From Rhodococcus wratislaviensis (GTDB taxonomy: Bacteria; Actinomycetota; Actinomycetes; Mycobacteriales; Mycobacteriaceae), in the NCBI RefSeq assembly GCF_900455735.1, contig NZ_UAUI01000001.1, forward strand, positions 1,085,001 to 1,149,000: a stretch of DNA of 64,000 nt, written 5' to 3'. Shown here one piece after another: positions 49,421-57,579 of this stretch. A program made the translations under genes and the position numbers. The notes beneath the pieces are model-generated. The model made no database searches. It saw only the letters and a program-made list of their open reading frames with translations, and was not told the DNA's origin. Within the stretch, counting starts at the first letter, position 1. Each line of letters starts with the position of its first letter.

Positions 49421-50547
49421 CGGTTCTCCCTTTCGATCGCGGACGGTTCGATGATGGCCATGACGGACTGGATCGCCCCGGCCGGGATGTCGAAGTGTTC
49501 CGTGATCCGGACGGACGTCACCTCGGTGGGCGTGGCCCCGAGGTCGAGCACGAACCTGGCCACCACATTGTCGCCCCACTCGTGGAAGGAGAGTTCGCGC
49601 ACGGCCTGGATGGCCTGATACTGCAGGCCGTTCTCGAGTTCGTCCCGGATGAAGGCCCCCGATTCGCCCGTATGCTGCCCGTTCTCCACCCGCCATGCGT
49701 TGTCCGCGAGACGGACCTTGGTGGCGTCGTGGCTGACCAGCGCATCGATGTAGGCCCTGGCCATCGCGACCCGGCCACTGTCGGCCGTGTCGGTGGCGTG
49801 TGTCGCGATCGCGGCGAGCAGGGGCCGGGCCAGCTCCGGCCGGCAGATCAGGAGGTCGGGCAGGTACGGGTGAGACTCGTTGTAGTCCAACGGGGTTCCG
49901 TCGATCCGCGAGCAGTGCAGGCCCGCTGCCGCGGCGACGCCGACGGGTGCGGCCGAGTCCCATTCCCACTGCCCGCCCGCATGGATGTAGGCGTCCACGT
50001 CTCCACGGAGCACGGCCATCGCCTTCGCTCCGGCCGAACCCATGGTGGTGACCTCGGCGCCGATCTCCGTCGCGACGGCGTCGACGAACACGGGGGGCCT
50101 GCTGGCGGACACGACGATCCGTGGTCGTGCCGGGAGTTGCTCGGCATGCACGGCGTGACTGTCGTCGTCACTGGCATACACGGCGCCCAGCGCCGGTTGC
50201 GCGACTGCTGCCGCCGTGATGCCGCGACCGCGTTCCCACAGCGCGACGTGCACGGCCCAGTCCGAGTGCCCGGGCAGTCCGTACTCCTTGGAACCGTCGA
50301 GCGGGTCGATGATCCACACCCGCGAACGCTCCAGCCGCGACCGGTCGTCGGCCGACTCCTCGGAGAGGATCGCGTCGTCGGGTCGCTCCGCCGAGAGCTT
50401 GCCGAGAATGAAGGCGTCGGCGGCGACGTCGCCGCGCCTGCCCAGTTCACGACCGTCCGCCGATCCGAGTCCCGCGGTGCGGATGTCCAGCAGCAGGGCA
50501 CCGGCACCGGAGGCGATGTCGGCCGCGAGTCGTGCGTCAGTGATCAC
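49417..50547 (-). CDS. cysQ: CysQ 3'-phosphoadenosine phosphatase fused to an NTF2-like domain
   Basis: Residues 1-250 form an inositol-monophosphatase-fold CysQ, which turns PAP into AMP (or PAPS into APS): metal-binding LSEESADD, IIDPLDGSKEYG (Asp81, Asp84) and GGQWEWDSAAP (191-201). Without any stop, residues about 255-376 continue as a second domain (ARAYIDALVSHDATKVRLADNAWRVENG-type start, split here by function), looking like a SnoaL/DUF8021 NTF2-like fold. Stand-alone CysQ has about 250-270 residues, so the extension is unusual. GTG 50547 overlaps cysNC by 11 bp. PAP removal is needed next to a sulfotransferase. Confidence 0.9.
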   Translation of the reverse strand: MITDARLAADIASGAGALLLDIRTAGLGSADGRELGRRGDVAADAFILGKLSAERPDDAILSEESADDRSRLERSRVWIIDPLDGSKEYGLPGHSDWAVHVALWERGRGITAAAVAQPALGAVYASDDDSHAVHAEQLPARPRIVVSASRPPVFVDAVATEIGAEVTTMGSAGAKAMAVLRGDVDAYIHAGGQWEWDSAAPVGVAAAAGLHCSRIDGTPLDYNESHPYLPDLLICRPELARPLLAAIATHATDTADSGRVAMARAYIDALVSHDATKVRLADNAWRVENGQHTGESGAFIRDELENGLQYQAIQAVRELSFHEWGDNVVARFVLDLGATPTEVTSVRITEHFDIPAGAIQSVMAIIEPSAIERENR

Positions 50548-52387
50548 GTCTCAACAATTCCATAATTCTCTCGGCTTGTTCGGTCGGCGTGCCGTCCCCG
50601 GGCCGGAGGACGAGTTCGGCGTTCTCCGGGGCCTCGTACGGGTCGTCGACCCCGGTGAATCCGGTGATCTCCCCCGCGCGGGCCTTCGCGTACATGCCCT
50701 TGGGGTCCCGCGCCTCGCACTGCTCCACCGGCGTGTCGACGAACACCTCGACGAAGTCGAGCCCGGCAGCCCGATGCTGCTCCCGGACCAGGTCCCGGTC
50801 GGCGCGGTACGGGCTGATCAGCGACGCGATCGCGACCACCCCGGAGTCGGCGAGCAGTTGCGCCACGGCGCCGACGCGACGCACGTTCTCGGCGCGGTCC
50901 TCCGCACTGAAACCGAGGTCGGCGTTGAGACCGTGACGCAGGTTGTCGCCGTCGAGACGGTAGGCAGGCACCCCGGCCGCGACGAGGCGCCGCTCGAGTT
51001 CCACCGCCACCGTCGACTTCCCCGACGCCGACAGTCCGGTCAGCCACACCGTGCGACCCCGGGTCGCCCGCTCCTCCCGCGAGACGGCCGCGGCGTGCCA
51101 CACCACCTTGGACCGGGACAGCGTCGGCCCGGTGATCATGCCCGCGGCGACGGTGTTCCGGGTCGACTCGTCGACGAGGATGAAACTGCCCGTCACGTGG
51201 TTGCGGCGGTACGGGTCGAACATCAGCGGCTGCGACGTCCTCAACTGGATACGGCCGATCTCGTTGAGCGAGAGCGACTGTGCGGACTCGTCGCGGTGCA
51301 GGGTGTTCACGTCGAGGCGGTAGTCGAGCCGCACGACGGACGCCCTGGTTGCGCGGGTGGTGTGCAGCAGCGTGTACCGCGCATCCGGCGTCAGCGACGA
51401 CTGTTCGCTGAACCAGCAGACCATCGCGTCGAGTTCCTGCCCGACCAGCGGACGGTTGTTGGGGCGGCACAGCACGTCTCCGCGGCTCACGTCCAGCTGG
51501 TCGGCGAGCTGCACGCACACCGCCGACGGTGCGAACGCCTCGTCGAGGCGGGTTCCGCCGGGACCCCAGATGGCGCTGACGGTGGAGGTGAATCCGGATG
51601 GCAGTGCCACCACCTCGTCGCCCGGCTTGAACACCCCGCTGGCGACCGTGCCTGCGTACCCACGGAAATCGTGCAGCGCGGAATCGGTCCGGCGCTGCGG
51701 CCGGACCACATACTGCACCGGGAACCGCGCGTCGATGAGGTTGCGGTCGGAGGCCACGTGCACCTGCTCGAGATAGTGCAGCAGCGACCCTCCCTCGTAC
51801 CAGGGCATGTTGACGGTGCGTTGCGCGATGTTGTCGCCGCGCAGTGCCGACACCGGGATGAACGTGAGGTCGTGGACCTCCAGCTTGATCGCGAACTGCC
51901 GGAACTCCTCCTTGATCTCCTCGAACCGGTCCTCGGACCACCCGACGAGATCCATCTTGTTGACGCACAGCACGAGGTGCGGGATTCCGAGGAGGCTGGC
52001 GATGAAGGCGTGGCGGCGCGTCTGCTCGAGGATCCCCTTGCGGGCGTCGACGAGGATCAGGGCCAGGTCGGCGGTCGACGCGCCGGTCACCATGTTCCGG
52101 GTGTACTGCTCGTGTCCGGGGGTGTCCGCGATGATGAACTTGCGGTGCGGTGTGGCGAAGTAGCGGTGCGCGACGTCGATGGTGATGCCCTGCTCGCGTT
52201 CGGCGCGCAGACCGTCGGTGAGCAGTGCCAGGTCGGCGTGCTCGTCGCCCCGTTCGCGGCTGGTGCGTTCGACCGCCTCGAGCTGATCCTCGAAGATCGC
52301 CTTGGAGTCGTACAGCAGCCGGCCGATGAGGGTGGACTTGCCGTCGTCGACGCTGCCTGCGGTCGCGACCCGGAGTAGCTGCGGCAT
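50537..52387 (-). CDS. cysNC: Bifunctional sulfate adenylyltransferase GTPase subunit/APS kinase CysNC
   Basis: 616 residues. The N-terminal GTPase (CysN) has GSVDDGKSTL (11-20), DTPGHEQY (88-95) and NKMD (143-146) and drives ATP sulfurylase. The C-terminal APS kinase (CysC) has the P-loop GLSASGKSTV (451-460) and LDGDNLRHGLNADLGFS. Together with CysD it makes APS and then PAPS. The ATG at 52387 shares one base with the cysD stop. No APS/PAPS reductase or sulfate transporter is nearby, which favours PAPS supply for sulfonation rather than sulfate reduction. Confidence 0.96.
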   Translation of the reverse strand: MPQLLRVATAGSVDDGKSTLIGRLLYDSKAIFEDQLEAVERTSRERGDEHADLALLTDGLRAEREQGITIDVAHRYFATPHRKFIIADTPGHEQYTRNMVTGASTADLALILVDARKGILEQTRRHAFIASLLGIPHLVLCVNKMDLVGWSEDRFEEIKEEFRQFAIKLEVHDLTFIPVSALRGDNIAQRTVNMPWYEGGSLLHYLEQVHVASDRNLIDARFPVQYVVRPQRRTDSALHDFRGYAGTVASGVFKPGDEVVALPSGFTSTVSAIWGPGGTRLDEAFAPSAVCVQLADQLDVSRGDVLCRPNNRPLVGQELDAMVCWFSEQSSLTPDARYTLLHTTRATRASVVRLDYRLDVNTLHRDESAQSLSLNEIGRIQLRTSQPLMFDPYRRNHVTGSFILVDESTRNTVAAGMITGPTLSRSKVVWHAAAVSREERATRGRTVWLTGLSASGKSTVAVELERRLVAAGVPAYRLDGDNLRHGLNADLGFSAEDRAENVRRVGAVAQLLADSGVVAIASLISPYRADRDLVREQHRAAGLDFVEVFVDTPVEQCEARDPKGMYAKARAGEITGFTGVDDPYEAPENAELVLRPGDGTPTEQAERIMELLRRDH

Positions 52388-53304
52388 CAGAAGTACCCTT
52401 CCTTCTTGCGGTCTTCCATGCCGGCCTCGGAGATCCGGTCGTCTGCCCGGGTGGCCCCGCGCTCGGTCAGCCTGCTCGCGGCGACCTCGGTGACCACCGC
52501 CTCGGCGGTGGTTGCCGACGACTCGACGCAGCCCGTGCACGTGGCGTCGCCGACGGTCCGGAATCGGACGAGGGCCTCGTACGGCTCGTCACCGGGAAGC
52601 AGGGTGAGGAACCGGGTGTGCGCCAACAGCATTCCGTCGCGGGGCACGACCTCCCTGCGGTGCGCGTAATACAGGGGCGGTAGTTCGATCTTCTCCCCGC
52701 TGATGTACTGCCAGATGTCGAGTTCGGTCCAGTTGGACAGCGGGAACACCCGGATGTGCTCCCCCTTGCGGTGCCTGCCGTTGTAGAGGCTCCACAACTC
52801 CGGGCGTTGCGCCCGCGGATCCCACTGCCCGAACTCGTCGCGGAAGCTGAACACCCGTTCCTTCGCGCGGGCCTTCTCCTCGTCGCGGCGGGCGCCGCCG
52901 AAGATGGCGTCGAAACCGTTGTCCCGGATCCCACGCAGCAGCGCAGTGGTCTGGAGCCGGTTGCGGCTGGCCCGCGGACCCGTCTCCTCGCTGACGCGGC
53001 CTGCGTCGATGTCGTCCTGCACGCTGGACACCACCATGCGCAGGTCGAGGCGTTCGACGGTCCGGTCGCGGAACTCGATGACCTCGTCGAAGTTGTGACC
53101 GGTGTCGACGTGCATGACGGCGAACGGGAGAGGCGCGGGCCAGAATGCCTTGGCGGCCACGTGGAGCATCACCACCGAGTCCTTGCCGCCGGAGAACAGC
53201 AGAACCGGACGCTCGAACGTGGCGGCCACTTCTCGGAAGATGTGCACGGCTTCGGCTTCGAGCGCGCCGAGGTGGGACAACTCGTACACGGGCGGTGCGG
53301 TCAT
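52387..53304 (-). CDS. cysD: Sulfate adenylyltransferase subunit 2
   Basis: ATP sulfurylase catalytic subunit, 305 residues, PAPS-reductase-like adenylation fold. PP-loop FSGGKDSVVMLH (37-48) and the motifs HVDTGHNFDEVIEFRDR and GGARRDEEKARAKER are typical. It works with CysNC to activate sulfate. It leads the operon cysD-cysNC-cysQ-NTF2-FGE. A promoter lies 80-110 bp upstream, and an 18-base palindrome is in its leader. Confidence 0.97.
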   Translation of the reverse strand: MTAPPVYELSHLGALEAEAVHIFREVAATFERPVLLFSGGKDSVVMLHVAAKAFWPAPLPFAVMHVDTGHNFDEVIEFRDRTVERLDLRMVVSSVQDDIDAGRVSEETGPRASRNRLQTTALLRGIRDNGFDAIFGGARRDEEKARAKERVFSFRDEFGQWDPRAQRPELWSLYNGRHRKGEHIRVFPLSNWTELDIWQYISGEKIELPPLYYAHRREVVPRDGMLLAHTRFLTLLPGDEPYEALVRFRTVGDATCTGCVESSATTAEAVVTEVAASRLTERGATRADDRISEAGMEDRKKEGYF

Positions 53305-53339
53305 GGGCGACTCCTCGTCGCGAGTGCCTTACCGGCCAC

Positions 53340-53357
53340 TGGTCCATATTTGGACCA
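53340..53357. promoter_or_regulatory. Palindromic operator in the cysD leader
   Basis: Perfect inverted repeat TGGTCCA-TATT-TGGACCA, 36-53 bp upstream of the cysD start codon. It has the same core, GGTNCA-TATT-TGNACC, as the palindrome 24-39 bp upstream of the DUF1214 gene of the sulfotransferase operon. No T-tract follows, so it is not a terminator of the IclR gene. A shared regulator is likely. Confidence 0.75.
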
Positions 53358-53384
53358 GCCCGGTCGAAAAAGAATGCACCTCCG

Positions 53385-53414
53385 AGAATAGAACGTGTTT
53401 CAGATAGCGGTCAA
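53385..53414 (-). promoter_or_regulatory. Promoter of the cysD operon
   Basis: Minus strand: -35 TTGACC (53414-53409), 18-bp spacer, -10 TATTCT (53390-53385). The spacer holds TGAAACACGTTCTA (53402-53389), related to the TAGAAC-N2-GTTCTA palindrome in front of the IclR gene. Transcription would start near 53378. Confidence 0.6.
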
Positions 53415-53424
53415 TGCCCGACCG

Positions 53425-54348
53425 TCACCGCGGCCGGCGGCCGCCCACCTCCGTCGTGATCGCGTCCGCGGCCGCGGCGAGAGCCTTGCCCCGCCGGGCG
53501 ATGTCGGACGGCGCGAGTTCGGCGCCCACATAGAGCGTCAGGACCATGGCCTGATGCCCCTCGGCGTCGTACGTCGGCGCGGCGATGAGACTGACGGGGT
53601 GCGGCGCGGCGGGGTCCGCGTGTTCGGCGTCCAGGTACACCCGCTCCCCCAGGCTGGACACCATCTCACCGAGCACGTCGCGCAACTCCGGCGGCAGGTC
53701 GTGCGCGGCGACCCCGGCCATGAGCGTGTGCAGGCGCTGACCGACCGGAGTGAGCGTCTCCACGAGATACCCGGTGCGGGAGCACTCGTCCACCACGGTG
53801 CGCAACCGGTCGCGGTCGAGGCGCACCGGCAGGGTCGGCTCCCGCCGCAACCACGACTGCAGCGCGTCGTCGCCGTCCCACAGCACGTACATCAGGCCGA
53901 CGGGCGGCGCGAACGGGTACATCTCCCCCACCTTGGCGGCCGCTCGCACGCCCGGCGGACTGGTCAGCTCCAGGACGGCGATGCGGTCGCCGACCACCGC
54001 CGACGCCGTGCACGTGGTCCGGAACTCCTCGCTGAGCACGGCGAGATGCCTGCGCGCCACCGGCCCGGCCGCGAATCCTTGCTGTGCCGCGCGGCCGGCC
54101 GCGATGAGTGCGGGCCCGAGGCCGTAGGTCTTCGTGGCGGGATCCCGGACGAGGTAGCCGCCGCGGGCCAGTTCGGTGAGGATTCCCAGACAGGTGGGCT
54201 TGCTGATGTCGAGTTGCCGGGCCAGCTCCGACAGCCCGAAGCGGTGCTCCTTGCGCGCCACCAGGAAGTCGAGCACCTGCACCACACGTTCGGTGGGCGG
54301 CGACCGCCGGCCCTGCGCCCTGTCCGGCGTCTCGTCCTCGTGTCCCAT
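53425..54348 (-). CDS. IclR-family transcriptional regulator
   Basis: 307 residues: winged HTH at about 20-80 (ERVVQVLDFLVARKEHRFGLSELARQ is its start, then DISKPTCLGILTELARGGYL) and a C-terminal effector domain (LELTSPPGVRAAAKVGEMYPFAPPVG; SLIAAPTYDAEG). It stands between the cysD operon and the divergent DUF1214-SDR-sulfotransferase operon, so it is the natural regulator of both. Its own ribosome-binding site AGGAG directly follows the palindrome TAGAACGTGTTCTA, which implies autoregulation. The effector is probably the compound to be sulfonated or its product. Confidence 0.94.
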   Translation of the reverse strand: MGHEDETPDRAQGRRSPPTERVVQVLDFLVARKEHRFGLSELARQLDISKPTCLGILTELARGGYLVRDPATKTYGLGPALIAAGRAAQQGFAAGPVARRHLAVLSEEFRTTCTASAVVGDRIAVLELTSPPGVRAAAKVGEMYPFAPPVGLMYVLWDGDDALQSWLRREPTLPVRLDRDRLRTVVDECSRTGYLVETLTPVGQRLHTLMAGVAAHDLPPELRDVLGEMVSSLGERVYLDAEHADPAAPHPVSLIAAPTYDAEGHQAMVLTLYVGAELAPSDIARRGKALAAAADAITTEVGGRRPR

Positions 54349-54359
54349 TGACCACTCCT

Positions 54360-54373
54360 TAGAACACGTTCTA
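54360..54373. promoter_or_regulatory. Palindromic operator at the iclR start
   Basis: TAGAAC-AC-GTTCTA, with perfect 6-base arms, lies 11 bases before the IclR start codon, touching its ribosome-binding site. Further GTTCWW half-sites follow at 54380 and 54390. A related copy sits in the cysD promoter spacer (53389-53402). Confidence 0.65.
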
Positions 54374-54402
54374 TTGTCGGTTCATCAACGTTCTACCACG
54401 CA

Positions 54403-54418
54403 GGTACATATTTGTACC
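54403..54418. promoter_or_regulatory. Palindromic operator before the sulfotransferase operon
   Basis: Perfect inverted repeat GGTACA-TATT-TGTACC, ending 23 bp before the GTG of the DUF1214 gene. It contains TACATA, a possible -10 box. The core matches the cysD leader palindrome at every position except the variable N pair. Confidence 0.75.
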
Positions 54419-54441
54419 ACCCCCATCGTGAGGAGCACGGT

Positions 54442-55608
54442 GTGCTGACCGACCCATTCGCCGACGCCATGGCCGAGGCCGAGAAACTGATCGAGAGCGC
54501 CCCCCACATCCGCACCGAACAGGATCTGCTGGAGGGCTACCAATACCTCGCCGGCGGCATTCTCGCCACGACGCACGCGGCCTGGGCCACCGAACGGTCG
54601 CACCCGACGTTCATCTCGGGCACCGGCCCGTACATGAAGATGGGTCTCGACAACCCCGACACCCTGTACTTCGGCGCGCGGATCGACGACGACGGCGAAT
54701 ACGTGGTCACCGGGCGGCGCGGCACCACCGCGGACCTGAGCTTCCAGGTGCTGAGCGGAAACTACACGGCCGCACACGTTCCCGGCAGCGTCACCGCGTT
54801 CGACGACCGGGAGATCGACATCGCCCCCGACGGCTCGTTCGAGGTGCGTTTCGGCCCCGACGACAGCGCCGGCAGGCGCAACTACTTCACCCTCGCACCG
54901 GGTTCGTCGCAACTGGTGGTCCGAGAGGTCTACAGCGACTGGAGCCAGCAGCGCGGCACCATCCGCATCGCCAGGGCGGATGCGACGGGTACGGCTCCGG
55001 GCCCGCTCACGCGGGAAGCCGTCGAGAAGCGTTACGCCCGTGCGGGCAGAGCCCTGGTCTCCCGGGTCAAGACCTGGCTGCAGTTCCCGGAGTGGTTCTA
55101 CCTGAACCTGCCGGTGAACACGATGACCGAACCGCGGCTGACACCGGGCGGCCTCGCCACGCAGTACTCGTCCGTCGGGCACTACGAACTCGCCGACGAC
55201 GAGGCCATCATCATCACCGTCCCGAAAGCCGATGTGCCCTACCAGGGTTTTCAGCTGGGCAGCATGTGGTATATCTCCCTCGACTACGTCAACCACCAGA
55301 CCTCGCTGAATGTCGCGCAGTCCCAGGTGGATCCCGACGACCACATCAGGCTCGTCGTCAGCGAGCGCAATCCCGGCGTCGCCAACTGGATCGCCACCGT
55401 CGGGCACCTCCGCGGGTACCTGCAATTCCGCTGGCAGCGCGTCTCCCGCGAACTGACGCCGGACGACGGTCCCCGCATCGAGGTCGTGAAGTTCGACGAG
55501 ATCCACCGGACGCTGCCGCACTACGACTCCAACAAGATCTCGCCCGAGGACTTCGCCGAACGCATCGCCGCACGCCAGGCCGCGGTCGCAGACCGGATGC
55601 TGGGGTGA
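54442..55608 (+). CDS. DUF1214 family protein, first gene of the sulfotransferase operon
   Basis: 388 residues from GTG 54442 with GAGGAG seven bases upstream. No signal peptide is seen. The N-terminal helical part (PFADAMAEAEKLIESAPHI) is followed by a beta-rich region (NPDTLYFGARIDDDGEYVV; YFTLAPGSSQLVVREVYSDW; FQLGSMWYISLDYVN) that matches the DUF1214/DUF1254 pattern. No catalytic role is known for the family. The next genes are an SDR (5-bp gap) and a sulfotransferase, and this trio recurs in actinobacteria and sphingomonads, so it probably acts on the same substrate. Confidence 0.82.
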   Translation: MLTDPFADAMAEAEKLIESAPHIRTEQDLLEGYQYLAGGILATTHAAWATERSHPTFISGTGPYMKMGLDNPDTLYFGARIDDDGEYVVTGRRGTTADLSFQVLSGNYTAAHVPGSVTAFDDREIDIAPDGSFEVRFGPDDSAGRRNYFTLAPGSSQLVVREVYSDWSQQRGTIRIARADATGTAPGPLTREAVEKRYARAGRALVSRVKTWLQFPEWFYLNLPVNTMTEPRLTPGGLATQYSSVGHYELADDEAIIITVPKADVPYQGFQLGSMWYISLDYVNHQTSLNVAQSQVDPDDHIRLVVSERNPGVANWIATVGHLRGYLQFRWQRVSRELTPDDGPRIEVVKFDEIHRTLPHYDSNKISPEDFAERIAARQAAVADRMLG

Positions 55609-55613
55609 CGGCC

Positions 55614-56402
55614 ATGACTACTCCACAACTCCTGCAGGACAAGGTGGTCGTCATCTCCGGCGTCGGACCGGCCCTGGGCCGAACCCTCGCCGTCCGCTGC
55701 GCCGACGCGGGCGCGGACGTGGTGCTGGCCGCCCGCACCGCGTCGCGCCTCGACGAAGTGGCCAAGGAGATCATCGCCGTCGGACGCCGCGCGGTGACCG
55801 TCCCGACCGACATCACGGATCAGGCATCGGCCGAGAATCTGGTGTCCGCGGCCGTCGACGCGTACGGCACAGTCGACGTGCTGATCAACAACGCGTTCTC
55901 GGTTCCGTCGATGAAACCGCTGGCCCGCACGGAATTCGACCACATACGCAGCAGTTTCGAGCTGACCGTGCTCGGGGCACTGCGGCTGACCCAGTTGTTC
56001 ACCCCCGCGCTCGCCGAGGCGAACGGGGCGGTGGTGAACATCAACTCGATGGTGCTCCGGCACTCCCAGGAGCGGTACGGCAGCTACAAGATGGCCAAAT
56101 CCGCCCTGCTCGCGACGTCGCAGTCGCTCGCCACGGAACTGGGACCACAGGGGATCCGCGTCAATTCCGTTGCTCCCGGCTACATCTGGGGAGACACGCT
56201 GAAGCAGTACTTCACGCACCAGGCCGAGAAGTACGGGACGACCGTCGAGCAGATCTACGAACACACCGCCGCGAACACCGATCTGAAGAGGCTCCCCACG
56301 ACCGAGGAAGTGGCCGACGCCGTGATCTTCCTGGCCTCACCGTTGGCGAGCGCCGTGACCGGCCAGTGCCTCGACGTCAACTGCGGCGAATTCCATCACT
56401 AG
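55614..56402 (+). CDS. Short-chain dehydrogenase/reductase of the sulfotransferase operon
   Basis: 262 residues from ATG 55614 (a GTG three codons earlier overlaps the upstream stop and is an alternative). Cofactor motif VVVISGVGPALGRTLAVRC, close to but not the standard TGxxxGxG; NNAFSVPSMKPLA; active site VNINSMVLRHSQERYGSYKMAKSA. The SDR lies between the DUF1214 protein and the sulfotransferase. It probably makes or removes the hydroxyl that the sulfotransferase uses. Confidence 0.9.
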   Translation: MTTPQLLQDKVVVISGVGPALGRTLAVRCADAGADVVLAARTASRLDEVAKEIIAVGRRAVTVPTDITDQASAENLVSAAVDAYGTVDVLINNAFSVPSMKPLARTEFDHIRSSFELTVLGALRLTQLFTPALAEANGAVVNINSMVLRHSQERYGSYKMAKSALLATSQSLATELGPQGIRVNSVAPGYIWGDTLKQYFTHQAEKYGTTVEQIYEHTAANTDLKRLPTTEEVADAVIFLASPLASAVTGQCLDVNCGEFHH

Positions 56403-56421
56403 CGACGAGAACCGGAGCATC

Positions 56422-57579
56422 ATGAGCGAGCGCACCACCGTCGGCACGGTCGAGGACCTTCACGCCTCGGCCACCCGCCTGACCGGCCTCACCGACTTCG
56501 GCGTGGACGACTACACCGAGGCCCTCGGCGTCCTGCTGGACTCGTATCACGTCGACGAGCAGCTGACCCCGCTCGGCAGCAAGGTGTCCCGGGTGTTCCT
56601 CCGCGGCGCCCTGGTGGCGCGGCTGCTGAGCGAGGCGGCCTGGAAGCAGAACCCCGAACACGCGGACGTGCGGATCGAGCGGCCGATCTTCGTCACCGGT
56701 CTTCCCCGCACGGGGACGACGGCGCTGCACCGGCTGCTCACCGCGGACCCGTCTCATCAGGGCCTCGAGATGTGGCTGACCGAGATGCCTCAGCCCCGGC
56801 CGCCGCGCGAGACGTGGGAATCGAATCCCGTGTTCCAGAAGATCGAGGAGGGCTTCAGCCGCCACCACATCGAACGCCCCGAATTCATGGGCGTGCACTA
56901 CATGTCGGCGAGCGAAGTCGAGGAGTGCTGGCAACTGCTGCGGCAGACGTTCAAATCGATCTCCTACGAGTGCCTGGCGTCCCTCCCGACGTACTCCCAC
57001 TGGCTCGAAGGCCAGGACTGGACCAACGCCTACCAGCGGCACAAGAAGAACCTGCAGCTGATCGGGCTTCCCGATCGGGACCGCCGCTGGGTGCTGAAGA
57101 ACCCGAGCCACCTGTTCGCGCTCGACGAGTTGCTCGCCGTCTATCCGGACGCACTGATCGTCCAGACCCACCGGCCGCCGCGCACGATCGTCCCGTCGGT
57201 GTGCAGCCTGGCGGAGCAGGCGACGGAAGGGTGGTCGGAGAAGTTCCGGGGCAGCGTCATCGGGGAGAGCCAGCTCGAGCTGTGGGCCCGGGGGCTCGAG
57301 CAGTTCACCGCGGCCCGCGCCCGGCACGACCCCGCTCAGTTCATCGACGTCGACTACCAGGATTTCGTGGCCGATCCACTCGGCACCGTCGAAGGGGTCT
57401 ACACGCACTTCGGGCTCGATCTCGGTTCCACTGCCCAGGCGGCGATGGAGGCGATGCACGCCGAAAGTCGCAGCGGAGACCGCCGCCCCTCGCACAAGTA
57501 CACGCTCGAGGAATTCGGGCTGACGGCCGAGCAGGTGGACGAGAGATTCGCCAACTACCAGTTCAGCGCGACCAGCTGA
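56422..57579 (+). CDS. PAPS-dependent sulfotransferase
   Basis: 385 residues, cytoplasmic. The 5'-phosphosulfate loop is FVTGLPRTGTTALHRLL (90-106) and the 3'-phosphate-binding motif is QTHRPPRTIVPSVCSL (248-263). KNPSHLFALDELL and LRQTFKSISYECLASL are typical of the bacterial sulfotransferase_3 group, many of which act on hydroxylated lipids or terpenoid/steroid-like alcohols. PAPS would come from CysD/CysNC and PAP be cleared by CysQ, all coded next door. Its 3' end overlaps the convergent phosphatase gene by 17 bp. Confidence 0.93.
   Translation: MSERTTVGTVEDLHASATRLTGLTDFGVDDYTEALGVLLDSYHVDEQLTPLGSKVSRVFLRGALVARLLSEAAWKQNPEHADVRIERPIFVTGLPRTGTTALHRLLTADPSHQGLEMWLTEMPQPRPPRETWESNPVFQKIEEGFSRHHIERPEFMGVHYMSASEVEECWQLLRQTFKSISYECLASLPTYSHWLEGQDWTNAYQRHKKNLQLIGLPDRDRRWVLKNPSHLFALDELLAVYPDALIVQTHRPPRTIVPSVCSLAEQATEGWSEKFRGSVIGESQLELWARGLEQFTAARARHDPAQFIDVDYQDFVADPLGTVEGVYTHFGLDLGSTAQAAMEAMHAESRSGDRRPSHKYTLEEFGLTAEQVDERFANYQFSATS

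Noticed and set aside
49417..50547. CysQ extension as the product of a lost stop or sequencing frameshift
   Set aside because: Both parts are in the same frame, and the second part has normal codon usage and domain-like composition, so a real fusion is the simpler reading.
53340..53357. Palindrome as terminator of the IclR gene
   Set aside because: It is AT-rich in the centre, has short arms, no T-tract, and has a twin in front of the divergent operon; an operator fits better.
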